A stretch of DNA of 64,000 bases from Phialocephala subalpina. Its lineage: Eukaryota; Ascomycota; Leotiomycetes; Helotiales; Mollisiaceae. The first letter of the stretch is position 1. The number at the start of each line of letters is the position of its first letter. Under the pieces are notes generated by a model. It did not search any database. It saw nothing but the letters and a program-made list of their open reading frames with translations, and was not told the DNA's origin. A program made the position numbers and the translations under genes. Where the stretch lies: positions 2,013,604 through 2,077,603 of the forward strand of contig FJOG01000004.1 of the NCBI GenBank assembly GCA_900073065.1. The letters run 5' to 3'. Of this stretch, positions 1-12,215 are shown in pieces.

Positions 1-70
1 CAAATTCCAACCAGCTAAGATGCAACGCTTCCCTCCTCCTGCGGGGCAGATCTTACACTGAGCGAAGGAG

Positions 71-1413
71 GTGCCTGGACCCACGGGCCTCGCAAGTCCG
101 AGATGTCAGCTGCGCAAGCTTCAACCTACCCTCAAGTTCGTTGAAGAGGTCCTCGAGAAACAAAGTTGGAGCGCGCTTCAATGCATGCGTATACACCTAC
201 TACCAGATGGCGTTTCGGTTGATACCTTTGGCTTCAGGCGAACCTTGCTCTTTTCTCCGAAGCCTCGTTGGAGGAAGCTGACGGCAGAGCTCTTAGGATT
301 GGAGCAAACGGCCGGCTTGTATGTCTATCTAGCAGAGCCTACCTTGCTTACTCGTTGTGGGCACACCACTTGTCAATCTTGCTTTGCCACATCAAACAAT
401 ACGTGCTCAGTCGGCGAGTGCGGTGCTTCGTATAGCAAGAAACATCAGAGAGCCAATGGTCCTGCCTGTTTGGCGAATCGACTTCTAAAGAGCTGTCCTG
501 GTTTGGAACAAAGATTGACCAGGCAGCCAAGCTCATCAAGAGCATCGACCCCATCGTGAGTGACGACCCCAGCGGCCAGTCCCTGTGGCTCCTTGCAAGC
601 ACACTTAAATGATTCTGCAGCAGCGCGTCTCTTTCCTGCTGACCAGTACATAGGGCTCATGTTATTTTCTCAAACTTCTATCGACTTGAGCTGATAGTCC
701 CTCTAAGAAGCTGGCGACTAGCTAAAGCTACCTTAACCACTTAGCAGGCTAAGGGCCTCCAAGAAGAGATTGAATATATCATATCTGAGAGAGATAACCT
801 TGAAAACCGTCTATGCGAAACTGCTCGCCAACTTCGAATTGCTAAGGCAGGACGCTTATGCAATGATAGCCAGTAACTTCCTCAGGCAAGGTCCGCCTCG
901 GGCCACTACCGTTAATAATTACGAGATACTTGAAGCAAAGCGCAATACCAGTTAGCTCTGCCGTTGGATTGCCGTGGAGGTGAGATAGCGTCTGCTGCTG
1001 ATGCTCAGTTTGCTGGCTGACAATTACAATGCAGAGACTGGGAGTCCTGGCCGAGGCCCAAAGCAGCGTCTACAAATTATACTGTAACGGGGCAAGCTCA
1101 AAAGCCACCCAGCGTCAATGAACTCGCCATTGAGTTCGAGGGACTCCTGAATACCTAGATTAACCGCTCTAATCAACCCACTACCAGTTGAAGGAAGGGC
1201 GCGCCAGCTGCACTGCGACATCCATCAGGGTTATTCGGTGCTTTGGACAAGGTTGGCCGTGTTCGAGGCAGCTCCGCGACTCCGCTGCCCCCAATTCCAG
1301 CCAAGAACCCAGATGGAGCCCAGATGGAGAAGAAATTACTCCAGAGACTGAGAGATATGCCCTTAGCTCGAGTTTTGCCTTCGGGAGAAGCGGACTTTGG
1401 GAAAGTCATGTAA
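71..1413 (+). pseudogene. Decayed RING-like zinc-finger gene
   Basis: Pieces of one coding sequence can be read in shifting frames. Near 350-450 the translation gives a RING-like cysteine/histidine pattern (RCGHTTCQSC, then C-x5-C). A coiled-coil-like segment follows at about 750-860 (EEIEYIISERDNLENRL). From about 935 a clean frame runs to a TAA at 1411-1413, broken only by in-frame stops at 1018-1020 (TGA), 1156-1158 (TAG) and 1189-1191 (TGA). All three can come from single C-to-T or G-to-A changes in Gln, Trp or Arg codons. At least two frameshifts lie between 480 and 930. The family could not be named; a RING-type ubiquitin ligase or RING-containing helicase is possible. The 5' end is not defined and the gene may start outside the window. 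Confidence 0.5.
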
Positions 1414-2299
1414 AGTAGCTGTACTGTAGAAACTCGGGTCAGATCTGGTAGATTTTTGTAGTAGAAAATGTGAGCATTAAAGCACCGGCTTGTATCTTCG
1501 ACATCATCCGGAATGTGCCAAGAAGAACGTCTCTTGATGTTAAAGAACATGTTTTCAGTGTGTGAAATGTTCTCTTCGCACCAAAACGTGCAAGTTCCTT
1601 GGTCAATCGTTGTTGAAGTCATTGGATTCTCAGCAACTTGCTGCTGACCCATGGGATCCTATTGTTAATGAATAGCCAGGCTAGCCTAAGACAACAATAT
1701 CCTTCTTGGTAATCAGAAGAGGAAGGAACAATAGTTGTGTTCTTCCCCTCGCGTCGGTTGGGGGCATGTGACCTCAATTGTAAGCTAAAACTCGCCTTCG
1801 CTTCAAAAGGTTTTCCCATCCCACACCTCACCTGCAATTCACCATAATTTCCCAACAACGCGGAAATATCACCTTGTAAGGATCCTTGCTCAGATGGCAG
1901 CTATGAGGAAAGATCGAGCTTGTACTGACAAATCATAGCTATAATCCTGGAGGCAGAAACCATCCACAAGTGACGAGCTCGACAACGCGTCTTGAGGTAA
2001 ATTTTGGGTTCCTAATTTTCATTCTCCTGCGGCTCCCCGACACACAACACTCCCTTCCTTTCCTTCGATCCCATGCTTTAGTCCTCAAAGACTCCCAAGT
2101 CGGTAAATAGGGACTAATCTGACAGTAGCACCTCGGGGAATCTCATCGTTCCACGGCTGACTGCCACCCCCAGCCAGTCATCGGAGTTTGGCACGAAGCT
2201 CGATGAAGTGGTGAAGCTTATCAGCACCTTGGTATGTTTTTACGCTCCACCTTTCCTCCATTCGTCAGCTCACTATATTTAGGCCCCTCGGCGTAGTAC
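1414..2299. other. Intergenic, no coherent gene
   Basis: Only short overlapping open frames are present, with no conserved motif, splice pattern or repeat that could be recognised. Confidence 0.5.
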
Positions 2300-3135
2300 T
2301 TGAGGAAGGAGGAAGGATCGCGTTGGCACTCGTCCTGAATCAACGTACGCACTGCCCTTTCCTCTTTCCACCTACATCTACGACCTCCCACCCACTTCCT
2401 TCTGCGAATTCGTTTGCGCTCTTCGTGTGTCTTCAGTCTTCATTACTCAACGTTCGCGCAGTCCTTTCTATCGTCCGACAAAGGAATACTTTTGCGTCTC
2501 ACGATAACCTACCCCTCAATTCAATTAACACCCACTCACCTATCTTTCGAGACACCCGCCGCCACTCTTCGGAGACCACTCCTCAACGAATCTCATCGTT
2601 CCAAAGCCCTCCTGAGTTACCGTTACCTTGACTACAACCACCGCCGAATGCACCACTACCCAACTCCAGTTGTTGTTGCCCCCAGTACCACTCTGTCAGC
2701 GAGGCATCTTGGCTGTTGCACCGAACTGAATTAGAATACTTCTGAATAATAATAGGCAGAGGTAAGTTCTTCGACTCTCTCCTTCCTAATCTGCCAGTTC
2801 CCAAACTCATAGTTCACAGCTCGTTCGGCAAAATGTCTTTCCAGTACGATCCCAACCAACAGGGCCAACAGCTGCGCAGGGTCAATGTTCACCTGCGAAC
2901 AACGGCAACTGTATGCAGCAACAGGAGGAAGGGACCATCCGGTGGGGAACATAGTGGGGGCAATTGGATAGCGGATCAGCTCTGTGTAGCTTTGCTTGAA
3001 ACTTCTTCAAGCAGACCTCTATCGTACCTCTCGAGAGACAGCTTCCTAGGAACCTGTCCGTCTCGATCTTTCAATCACCCAACTCGAACTGTTCCCTCGA
3101 TAGCAAGGATTTATTCGGAGGCACTTGAAAGGTAG
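2300..3135 (+). pseudogene. Promoter and 5' end of a decayed Gln/Asn-rich gene
   Basis: A pyrimidine-rich leader (about 2340-2720) is followed by a probable 5'-UTR intron (GTAAGT at 2762, ending CATAG just before 2813) and an ATG at 2833. The first residues, MSFQYDPNQQGQQ, are typical of a Gln/Asn-rich N terminus. After one frameshift the reading continues with AQGQCSPANNGN and MQQQEEG, then stops. Nothing downstream can be joined as coding sequence. It looks like the 5' portion of a well-expressed gene cut off or mutated after about 40 codons. The parent gene was not identified. Confidence 0.35.
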
Positions 3136-3539
3136 CTGCGGGAGTGTACTGTAACATATGTAATTGTATTGTGAAGAGCTATAAGCAGGAGAGGGAGAAG
3201 GAGAAAAGAGAATGAAATGTTCAAAACGAGAAGTGCCCTGAAATTTGCTCCAACCGTGAAGCTCGTGTGAAGTCATGTCCTACCCCTTCTGTCTCTTCTT
3301 TGAAGAACTTATGCTGTAGACATGTGGAATTTTGAAGAAAGAAGTGGTGACGATGGGGATCGTCTGCCAAAAGGAAATAGTAGCACCGTTGCAGCAAGCT
3401 TGGCAGTGGGCATCATACAAAAGCTCTGCTCCCATGCTGCTGCTACCCTCTCCCCAGCGTCTACTTTGGGGGAACAATCCCACTGTACCCCAGAGTGACC
3501 CCTCTGACATGTCCGGAGTGATATCGCTAAAGTGGTCAA

Positions 3540-4258
3540 GCACACAGCCGCTTCGACCATTCTTGGGTTAAGTCTTGCTTACTAGTAATGACAAATTTTG
3601 CCTGAAAGATCGGCTGTTCAGTGTCAGTAAGATCACGGGGATATTACACAGAACCCATTTGGGTGTTGAGCCATGACCTGTCAAAATCGGGTGCATCTGC
3701 CCAGCTAATTGTGTCTCCAATTAGCTCGTCGAGAGCGTCTGCTGATCGCTAAGCGGACCGATATTCTTCACATATGCGTATGCCGGTTGCTGCAAATGTA
3801 CCCCACGGCCCTGATCCATTGTAGTACCCAGGCGTGAAATTGATCCACCCCGCACTACCGTCGGTATTCCAATTCACACAGGAACTTGCCGTGAGGACGT
3901 GACGGGGCCCAATCATGCACCCAGATCAACGCCCCACGATCGTTTGAATCTTGCCCGTAACGCGCTACGGTAATGAGGCGTCATCGAAGACAACACGGTC
4001 GTCTGGGGCCAAAAATGACGGAGGATTTATTCTTGCCTTCAGCTGACTTGCCTCCTGAAGGCGGAAAACTAATTTCCCCACAGTGAGGTCTTGAATATGG
4101 TGGAGGTCAGCAGCTTGAAATGTGCATTCCTCAAGGCTGGGCACGGTAATTGCCATATGCATGGTACTGTTTGTGTTATCATTGGAGTTGCTCACTGAAA
4201 CTGACTGCTAGTGAAAGCAGAACGCCAATATCAAGACGACCTTATTTTCATGTATGTT
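3540..4258 (-). pseudogene. Decayed gene for a probable secreted protein
   Basis: Reading from about 4258 downwards, the frame begins with ATA where an ATG would fit (a G-to-A change). It encodes a short hydrophobic stretch (KVVLILAFCF) resembling a signal peptide core, then a Ser/Asn-rich segment and EECTFQAADLHHIQDLTVGK. A stop at the end of that segment and a frameshift near 3965 precede a second coherent stretch containing GALIWVHDWAPSRPHGKF, NTDGSAGWINFTPGYY and SWADAPDFDRSWLN. That stretch is broken by TAG at 3749-3751 and TAA at 3644-3646, both possible CAG/CAA-to-stop changes in the same frame. The family was not recognised. It is probably a small extracellular protein gene, inactivated. 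Confidence 0.45.
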
Positions 4259-7200
4259 GAATGTCCAGAATGATTCTGAGCCTCAGTGCTTCCTCTAAGC
4301 CAATCTTCTATTGTCACAAGATGCAGCTTCTCTGCGCGGCTGGAAGTGGCTGAATTGCACTTCAAATCGTGGTAAGAAATCCAGGTTTATGTATTTCATT
4401 GCCCCGCTTACCTCTCTCATTGAAAGCCCACGCATCCTTGGCAAGCACTTCTTGTTGGCAAGCACTTCTTGGCTAAAAACTCGATATGTCTCTGAGCCTT
4501 TAGCGTGGACAAAGGTGGGGTGAAGGTGGATATGGGTTAGAGCCTCTAGTGCGGCCAATAGGCAGTCCTAATATTAGACTTTGAGCAGTTCGTCAGAATA
4601 TAATTGAACTTCATAGGGCTGGTCGGCAATATCCAGGAGCGTCTGGCTTCGGAGGCGCTCCGTAGGCTTCTATGCTGAAAGCTGAAGTAATTAGCCCATG
4701 CCAGCCAGCGTTCATTGATGGTTGACATAACTCTTCGAGTCTTTTCACATCCTTCAATCGACCGTCGAGCTCTGCTGAAGTAATGTCTCTTGATAATCAT
4801 GGTTCTAGTAGGTATTACTACTGCGGAGAGCTACTGAAGGTGTTGAATTTGATGTTGACTGGCTCTAGGGACCTCTAAGCAAGCCTCAACATACCCAACC
4901 CTTAGAGCCAATTATTTCCCAGAAATTACGGATTACTGGTGAGTTCTGACCTCGGTAATGTTCGAAATGGGCTTTTTTGTTGTTCTTCAAAGCTGGTGGT
5001 TGTTGTAGCACATGCAGATCTACCAGATCCTTGTCCTCCCCGTGACTTCCAAGAAGCAAGCTCCTGCGGATATGGCAAGCACCTTCCATTCTCGACTGCA
5101 CTACTCGGCTTGCTAATACGATACAGTCGATTGCTCCAGGGGATCGCAAACAATACCAAGGGCACGGCGTCTGTTGTCTACGAGGGTGTGATGGATGCAA
5201 AGGTGGCTGGCGACAAATTGAACGGCTTCAACTTCCAAAACAGATAGAATGAATGTAGTGTTACTTCGTTAGATTGTCACTAATGCTCATAGCATGAAAA
5301 TTGAAGACAGAAGCTGTTGTTTGAAGAGTACATCTTCATTTCATGTCCTTTCCCATTGTCTCATCTCCGCCACACGGCCAACCAACCAGTACCACCGATT
5401 CGTTCCTTCCCAACCACGCAAATATATATGGTAGTCAACTCAGTGAATGCAAATTTTGTGACCTGACTTGCCAAGGAAGGCAGTCGTGTCAATCAGGACG
5501 ATCGTACGGAGAGAACTGCTATTGAACGGGGTCAGGGATTCCAGAGGCCGAGCTTGGATGCAATACTGACGTTGACAGGGGCTTCCTTGAGTATTGTGTT
5601 TGTTCCTAGGACTTTCCAGCGATTCTAATGACCAGGTAAGGCCGGGAGAATGAGGAATACATACGGGCGACCTTGACCTTCTTGGGGCTCTTCTTACAAC
5701 TTTTTGATCTTTCAGGACTTATCAGCTTTGTATGATCCAGACAGATCCGGGACAATGTGAATGATGTAGAGATCGAGTACATACCGCTGCGCCGAACCTT
5801 CTTCTCCGCGAGTCTTGCGCTGGGTCGCATGCCACGACGACGACCTTCCTATATGTACGTTAGACACTCAATGAATGGGGAGGCTGCTATGTTGTGAGCT
5901 TGTCACATATTTCTCTGATCGAGTGACTGCAATTTTCTACTTCAACGTAGTGTATCTGAAGTGTAATTGATGGAAGGTTTATTATCGAAAGATTGTTGTG
6001 GAGGAGGTTTTTGTTGTCAATAAGCGAGTTTGTCACTAGCGCGATTTTCTCCTTAGATCACTTGATAACCATCGCCCCAAACTTCTTGACCCGCCCTCTG
6101 GTATGTGAGGGAAAACTTTGTACGCGTCTGAAATTCCGATCTCTGATCTCTGCAGGTATACGGTGAGTCTAATCGGTTAGCTAGGCCTAAGATTCGACTG
6201 CGAGCTTTTTACGAACGCTAGCAGGGTAAGATGGAGCCTTCGAGACAACTTGCAAACTCGCTACCTGTTTCATGGCATTGTACGTTGCTCTAGACAGGAA
6301 CTGATCTCTCCTGTTCTTTGGGAGCCATAAGGCGTCTGCCGAACCACTTCGGGGGTGAGTTCGCTCTTACCACGCGCTTCTCCATTCAGGTCTGCCAAGG
6401 ATTTGGATTGGCCATAACATATTGAAGCTCACCTTACCTGCTCGCTGTGCTAACTCAGACACAGGGTCTCCGGCCCTCCATTAGAAGCAATGGCTAGCCT
6501 CGTGGTCTATGGAAGCGGTTTCTCGGGCGAGCTATACGCTGCGCTCAGCGTTAGGGGGAATTCTTACCTTGTTCTGTTTGTCACATTACTTGCAGTCATC
6601 ACACAAACACTAAGCTATCCGGTATTTCAACCAAGATCATCTCGATCAAGTTTCTTTCATGAAAGACTGCATTTATTGCAGGTCTAGGTCTACTGCAATG
6701 GTTAGTATCCAATTTTCAGTGCAACCTCTTCGACGGAGCTTCTCTCAGTCTCTTCCGTCATAATGCTGACATTTTACCTACCAGGCTTGCTGTCGCTGCC
6801 AAACTCCCTACCTGACAATGTCTTCAACCCGGATCAGCCCGCGAAGGACCTCAAGAACCGCCTGCATTAAAAGCCATTTGATGCCAGTCTTTGAACTGCT
6901 CGAGGGTTGCACAGATGTATCTTATTATCTGCTATTCTGCACTCCGTTGTGTTCGATGATATCAAGATTATGGCTCCAATCCTTGGAATCAATCTGGGAG
7001 CAGATGACTTCCCCTTCATGAAGGAAGAGGTGTATGCTGACCCAAGGTTCTGACACTCTGTATCGGAGTTTACAATTTTCCCGTCACTGCCAGCTTTGAG
7101 GTTCCCTCACCTGCTGCGCCCTCAACTCCTCTCTTTGTCTCAGTCCACACCTCCGTCCGAAATAGCTCCAGGATAGCTGGCACCCCATACCGACCTTCAC

Positions 7201-9399
7201 CACCTCTACCACTATGACTCGACAATCGACAAGGAATTTAAGCATACAAGAGGTGCAGTATTCTGAATAGCACTAGTACTTACCCCTTCCCTCTCGGTGC
7301 CTCTGCTAGCATTTTAATTTGGCAGGAAATCCAATTCCTCCTTCCTCGTCGAAGCTCTAAACACCACAGTAGAATTAGCCGAGCCCCTGCCTGCAGCACG
7401 ACACCCCCACCACCAAGACATCAACCCGAAATAACAACGCAACCACCGGGAACGATACATTGCAATAATGCGCCAAATACTTCAAATTACCTCAAAGTCC
7501 AAGGGTACAAATTATTTCACGGCTGCAAGTTGAGATCCGAACACCAAGCGAGTTTAAATAGGGGAAGCAGGGGAACTGAGGCTGCTGCACGATAGCACTA
7601 CTACAAGAACACGCCTCAACCATAACCATATAACCACAGAACAAATCCCCCCAAGACTTCACCATGCGTTATGCTGTACATTAATCTGCCGATTTGCATT
7701 CTAGTTGAAGGCTGCAGACATCCTGTCCGAATACCACCCGATTCCAAAGAAGGGGAAGTGGTGTTCCTGCACAGACCGCGCTCGCTTGCATTAGGGGAAG
7801 CGATTTCAGTGGCGATATCTTGGTTCTCGGGTAGGAATAGGGGCTTGGAAAATCGTGGACGGATGCTGCGAATTGATTTGGAATGGCAGGGAAGGATACA
7901 AGGACAAATGATAGATGGCATGCATATGATCATTGGGTGGGAGATGGTGCAGAGAGTACTGAGTGAAGGGAAATGCTAGATGTCAGATCGCGTGAAGGGA
8001 AAGGGGTTTCATGTAACAGGAAGCGAGATTGTGTAAGGGTTGGGCTTGGATTTGCGGATCTAGGAAGGAGGTCTTGGGAGGACATAGAAAATAAGCTAGG
8101 GCAGTGAGGTTGAGAGGTAAGCAGAGTTCTGCTTGGAAGGACAAGGAACAAGCGGCTGCTAGAAGTGCAGACATGGAATGGATGCAAAATTGGGCGAACG
8201 CCAAAAACTTTGGATCAAGTGTTAAGATCACTGAATGAATGACGTGATTAATTATTGTCTGAAATGTCACAAAAAATGAAAGGTCATACAATGTTGCAAG
8301 ACAAAAGAGCAGTGCAGCATTCTGGGAAGGTGCTGCTGGCAGACCGCCATCAGCAGCCAATCATCAAATCTCCAGCAAAGAACGAACATTGCTTGGAAAC
8401 AAGCTTGCACCTGGGAAAGGTTGCTATTCAGGAGGAATGACGAGAGCAAACATTCAGATGGTGATATTCTTCAATCGTTGTCAACATTTTGCTCATGCAG
8501 TCTTGCTCGAGAGAGGTATGAAGGCGAATCTAGATCACATCAGAGGAACACAAGCACAATGAGGCAAGAACTGTTGGCAGCAAATTGATTAGAGATTTGG
8601 TGTTACAAATTACATTACAAGATCCATACCATCGCTCTTACCCCCTCCTCCTCACGCTCTCCCTTCAACTGCTCATCCTGATGCTTGAGCTTCGGGTTTA
8701 GCTTCCCGGTGTCCTGGGAAATTTGACTCTTGGCCTCTGCCAAAGCTGCCTCGGATTTTCTTGCCTTAGTCTTCAACTCCTCCATAGCAAGAAACAGATC
8801 TTGGAAGTCGCGACGATGTTTGGGTGTCAGACCCAAACGCGTAATGAAAGTGGACGGAGGTAAGAGCCCCTTGGGGTGCATTTTCGACTGATCGTGATGT
8901 CTTCTGATGGATTTGAGTAAGAGCATAGCGGCTAGGACCCGAAATATGACGAACTATACATGAATAGGGTGAAGCTGGAGGAAACTCTGGTGCAGGCTCG
9001 CAGCAGTTCTGACGTGCAGAATTTGGAGTGTAGAGTAATATCAAATGTCTCGAAATTTGCCACATCAAGATGGAGATTTCTGAAGAAATATTTTACCAGG
9101 ATACATACCTACCTAAATGATCAGTTCCTTCCTTTTGGCGAGGTTGTCCCTCGACAGGGAAGGTACGTTTGCTTAGACCGTTAGACGTGCTATCCAGCAA
9201 TTCTTACATTACGACTGACACCTCCAACTCCAGGAACATGCCTCTCTCAACAATCGCTCATTCCTCCCAGACTTGGACAAAACATGAAGAGAGAAAATAT
9301 CTTTGCTTCTACTGTACAACGCCAGCCACAGTCCACCTCCAACAAACACCGACCACTACGTGCCCTCGCCCTAAGGGGGGTAGTGATAATAAAGACTGA
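4259..9399. other. Degenerate gene-poor region
   Basis: About 5 kb without an intact gene. Short coherent stretches occur, for example a basic one on the minus strand near 5830-5770 (RPSARLAEKKVRR, followed by a GTATGT donor-like site). None could be assembled into a gene or family. A segment at 6501-6558 recurs inverted at 28622-28679. Confidence 0.4.
6501..6558 (+). repeat. Dispersed repeat, copy A
   Basis: This stretch of about 58 bp (beginning CGTGGTCTATGGAAGCGGTT) is closely similar to the reverse complement of 28622-28679. The differences visible are mostly single-base substitutions. It is probably a remnant of a shared decayed gene or transposon. No terminal structure is visible. Confidence 0.55.
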
Positions 9400-10238
9400 T
9401 ACAGGTTTCTTTTGGGCCTTGTAATTGTAACTTTTTCGTGACGTTGATAGCAGTCTCGGTATCTTGCTCGCTGGTGAATCGAACGAATCCGAAGCCACGG
9501 CTGCGACTGGTATCTCAGTCCTCGGCGACGACCTGCAGGGTAGCTGGTTAGAAATGCATCTGATAGTGGTGCTGGCCAAGGGGAGGGTGAGAATTACTTG
9601 GCCTTGAAACGCTTGTTCTTGGCTTGAGAGCGTTCTTGCTAAGAGTACCATTCTCTTGATTGCTGTAAAGCTCCTTCAGGAGGGCCAAGTTGACAACATG
9701 GGATGGCTCGTAGTGGACCGTGAACTCGTCACCGAAAGTTTCGCGGCTTCATGACAGCATTTTAAATATCCCAGCCTTTCCTGGATTCTTGAGCTGCTCT
9801 AAAGTCTCCTTGCGGGATTCGAGATTCTCTTTCGATCGGACCATCTTGCCTGGTTTGCGGTACCACCACCTGCAAGGCAAAGGTTAGCTATGCACATAGT
9901 TATGGAGGAAGCAGAAAAACTTACAAGTTATAAATTCTCCGGCATTTCTTTCCTTATCTTGCCTGGACTTTCTCGGCCCAAGTTCTCTGAGCATAGCTTT
10001 CGTTGACCATGCTCTACTTCCTCGATTTGACCGAACTCCTCAAACCTGTCCAGCAGCCTCTGCCCAGAGCCGGGATGTTGTTCAAACTTTGTCATTTAGA
10101 GAAATTAAAAGTCGCAACAAGTTTTTGCTTCCTTGTCCGTGTGCCATGCGAGGATACTAGAGAGGAAGTTAGCGGGCTAGGTTAGAGTGAGAAGAGGATT
10201 GTCACAAAAAAAGCTTACCCAATGAAGAGCTTAGACAT
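9400..10238 (-). pseudogene. Decayed glycine-rich RRM RNA-binding protein gene, copy 1
   Basis: From ATG at 10238 the first exon reads MSKLFIG and ends at a GTAAGC donor. After a roughly 60-nt intron comes ILAWHTDKEAK, which with exon 1 matches the RNP2 end of small RRM proteins (MSKLFIGGLAWHT type). RFEEFGQIEEV follows near 10020. The RNP1 half, DTSRSRGFGFVRFTSEQD, lies near 9515-9450 in the same direction and is preceded by an in-frame TGA at 9515-9517 (CGA to TGA). About 470 bp of unrelated but partly coding-like sequence (KKCRRIYNL, FTVHYEPSHVVNLALLKELY, NALKAKNKRFKAK then stop) separates the two RRM halves. Gly-rich coding traces continue past 9400. This is a broken gene, possibly with an insertion or a chimeric rearrangement. 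Confidence 0.6.
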
Positions 10239-10354
10239 CTTGGTTGATCTAGTTTACCGTCATTTCGGACGCATTACGCTTGATCCCGGGCTGGAATCGA
10301 GCCACAATGCACGCTTTACCGTCAACTGCCTTATTGTAGCTACGCTTCAGGGTG

Positions 10355-10420
10355 CGGTCGGATGTGACCTCGGTCACCTTCCAGTGAACTACTCTGCGGC
10401 TTTCAGCAGTCTCGGTCGCC
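10355..10420 (+). repeat. Dispersed repeat (pair of 24791-24855)
   Basis: A segment of about 65 bp centred on CAGTGAACTACTCTGCGGCT is roughly 80 percent identical by eye to 24791-24855. Here it lies just upstream of the start of RRM relic copy 1 and just beyond the 3' remnant of copy 2. At the other site it borders an AT-rich inverted-repeat element. Confidence 0.55.
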
Positions 10421-10449
10421 TCCGGGCTTCCCTCAAGATAGCTACTTGG

Positions 10450-10773
10450 TTTATTTTGCCAGTTCGTATATATATGCTTGCCTGAGAGCCGCCGTCATGT
10501 TTGTTCTGCTGTAGGTGGAATTTGATATGGAAGCGAAAGAGGATTGAAGAGGGAAGTGGTAATTGACAAGCCACATCTTGTCCTGGGAGGGAATTCTCGA
10601 AGCAAATATTTTGATGTTGCGATTGAAGTTGCTGTCTCCTCCTCTCTGTCGTCAAGAGCCTTCTCGTCAGTGTGCCATGCCAGGCCACTAAAAGTTTGAT
10701 CAGTATCTCACTCAAGCTGAAATAAAGGCAAAAGAAATGTCAAGAGAAGCTTACCCAATAAGAACATAGACAT
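10450..10773 (-). pseudogene. Decayed glycine-rich RRM gene, copy 2
   Basis: ATG at 10773 opens MSMFLL, one base shorter than the matching exon of copy 1, then a GTAAGC donor at the same place. The next exon, after TTTTAG, reads GLAWHTDEKALDDR in the expected frame, then loses all similarity to an RRM. The exon layout is the same as copy 1 about 540 bp away on the same strand, so the two are tandem, diverged copies. It is clearly non-functional, because the RNP1 half is absent. Confidence 0.55.
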
Positions 10774-11170
10774 CTTGATTGATGTGAACAGTCGAATCTT
10801 TAAACGCACATTGTGCCATGTGATATGCCGCAGGACAAGCCTGCCTGTCTGAAGGCGCGCCCTCGACGTGCTCAGCGCTTCCCCGAAAGGATGCGACAGC
10901 CACAATCCGAGAGCTCGACCTTTTGATGGACTGTTGGTCAGCTTAGTAGATCGAGCAGGACTGGAGAGGTAGACTTACGCCTTTTTGAGGGCTTTCAACG
11001 ATCTCCAGCTCCTGAAGGTTCGTCGAGGCGACGTTGGTAGCAGCAAATACTCAAATGAGACCTTTGAGGAGTGAAGTCTGTTTCCGCGTTAGCCACCAGT
11101 GGCATTCAATCCTGGCGCAGGTCGACGAACGGCTTACTTCTCAGATGGTGTGGAGAAAGAGGGGGAGAGG

Positions 11171-12099
11171 NNNNNNNNNNNNNNNNNNNNNNNNNNNNNN
11201 NNNNNNNNNNNNNNNNNNNNNNNNNNNNNNNNNNNNNNNNNNNNNNNNNNNNNNNNNNNNNNNNNNNNNNNNNNNNNNNNNNNNNNNNNNNNNNNNNNNN
11301 NNNNNNNNNNNNNNNNNNNNNNNNNNNNNNNNNNNNNNNNNNNNNNNNNNNNNNNNNNNNNNNNNNNNNNNNNNNNNNNNNNNNNNNNNNNNNNNNNNNN
11401 NNNNNNNNNNNNNNNNNNNNNNNNNNNNNNNNNNNNNNNNNNNNNNNNNNNNNNNNNNNNNNNNNNNNNNNNNNNNNNNNNNNNNNNNNNNNNNNNNNNN
11501 NNNNNNNNNNNNNNNNNNNNNNNNNNNNNNNNNNNNNNNNNNNNNNNNNNNNNNNNNNNNNNNNNNNNNNNNNNNNNNNNNNNNNNNNNNNNNNNNNNNN
11601 NNNNNNNNNNNNNNNNNNNNNNNNNNNNNNNNNNNNNNNNNNNNNNNNNNNNNNNNNNNNNNNNNNNNNNNNNNNNNNNNNNNNNNNNNNNNNNNNNNNN
11701 NNNNNNNNNNNNNNNNNNNNNNNNNNNNNNNNNNNNNNNNNNNNNNNNNNNNNNNNNNNNNNNNNNNNNNNNNNNNNNNNNNNNNNNNNNNNNNNNNNNN
11801 NNNNNNNNNNNNNNNNNNNNNNNNNNNNNNNNNNNNNNNNNNNNNNNNNNNNNNNNNNNNNNNNNNNNNNNNNNNNNNNNNNNNNNNNNNNNNNNNNNNN
11901 NNNNNNNNNNNNNNNNNNNNNNNNNNNNNNNNNNNNNNNNNNNNNNNNNNNNNNNNNNNNNNNNNNNNNNNNNNNNNNNNNNNNNNNNNNNNNNNNNNNN
12001 NNNNNNNNNNNNNNNNNNNNNNNNNNNNNNNNNNNNNNNNNNNNNNNNNNNNNNNNNNNNNNNNNNNNNNNNNNNNNNNNNNNNNNNNNNNNNNNNNNN
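11171..12099. other. Assembly gap (929 N)
   Basis: Run of undetermined bases. Reading frames that appear to cross it have no meaning. Confidence 0.99.
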
Positions 12100-12215
12100 T
12101 CCCTTCCAAATCTTCACATTCACATCCATCACTCTCACTCCTAACCTCTACTCCCCATTCCTCCCATCATACCTCTCATCTTTCCTCTTCCTTTCCCTTT
12201 CCCACGCATGTCACC

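Noticed and set aside
10285..10320. tRNA-like CGATTCCAGCCC box on the minus strand
   Set aside because: No matching acceptor stem, D arm or anticodon arm could be folded around it.
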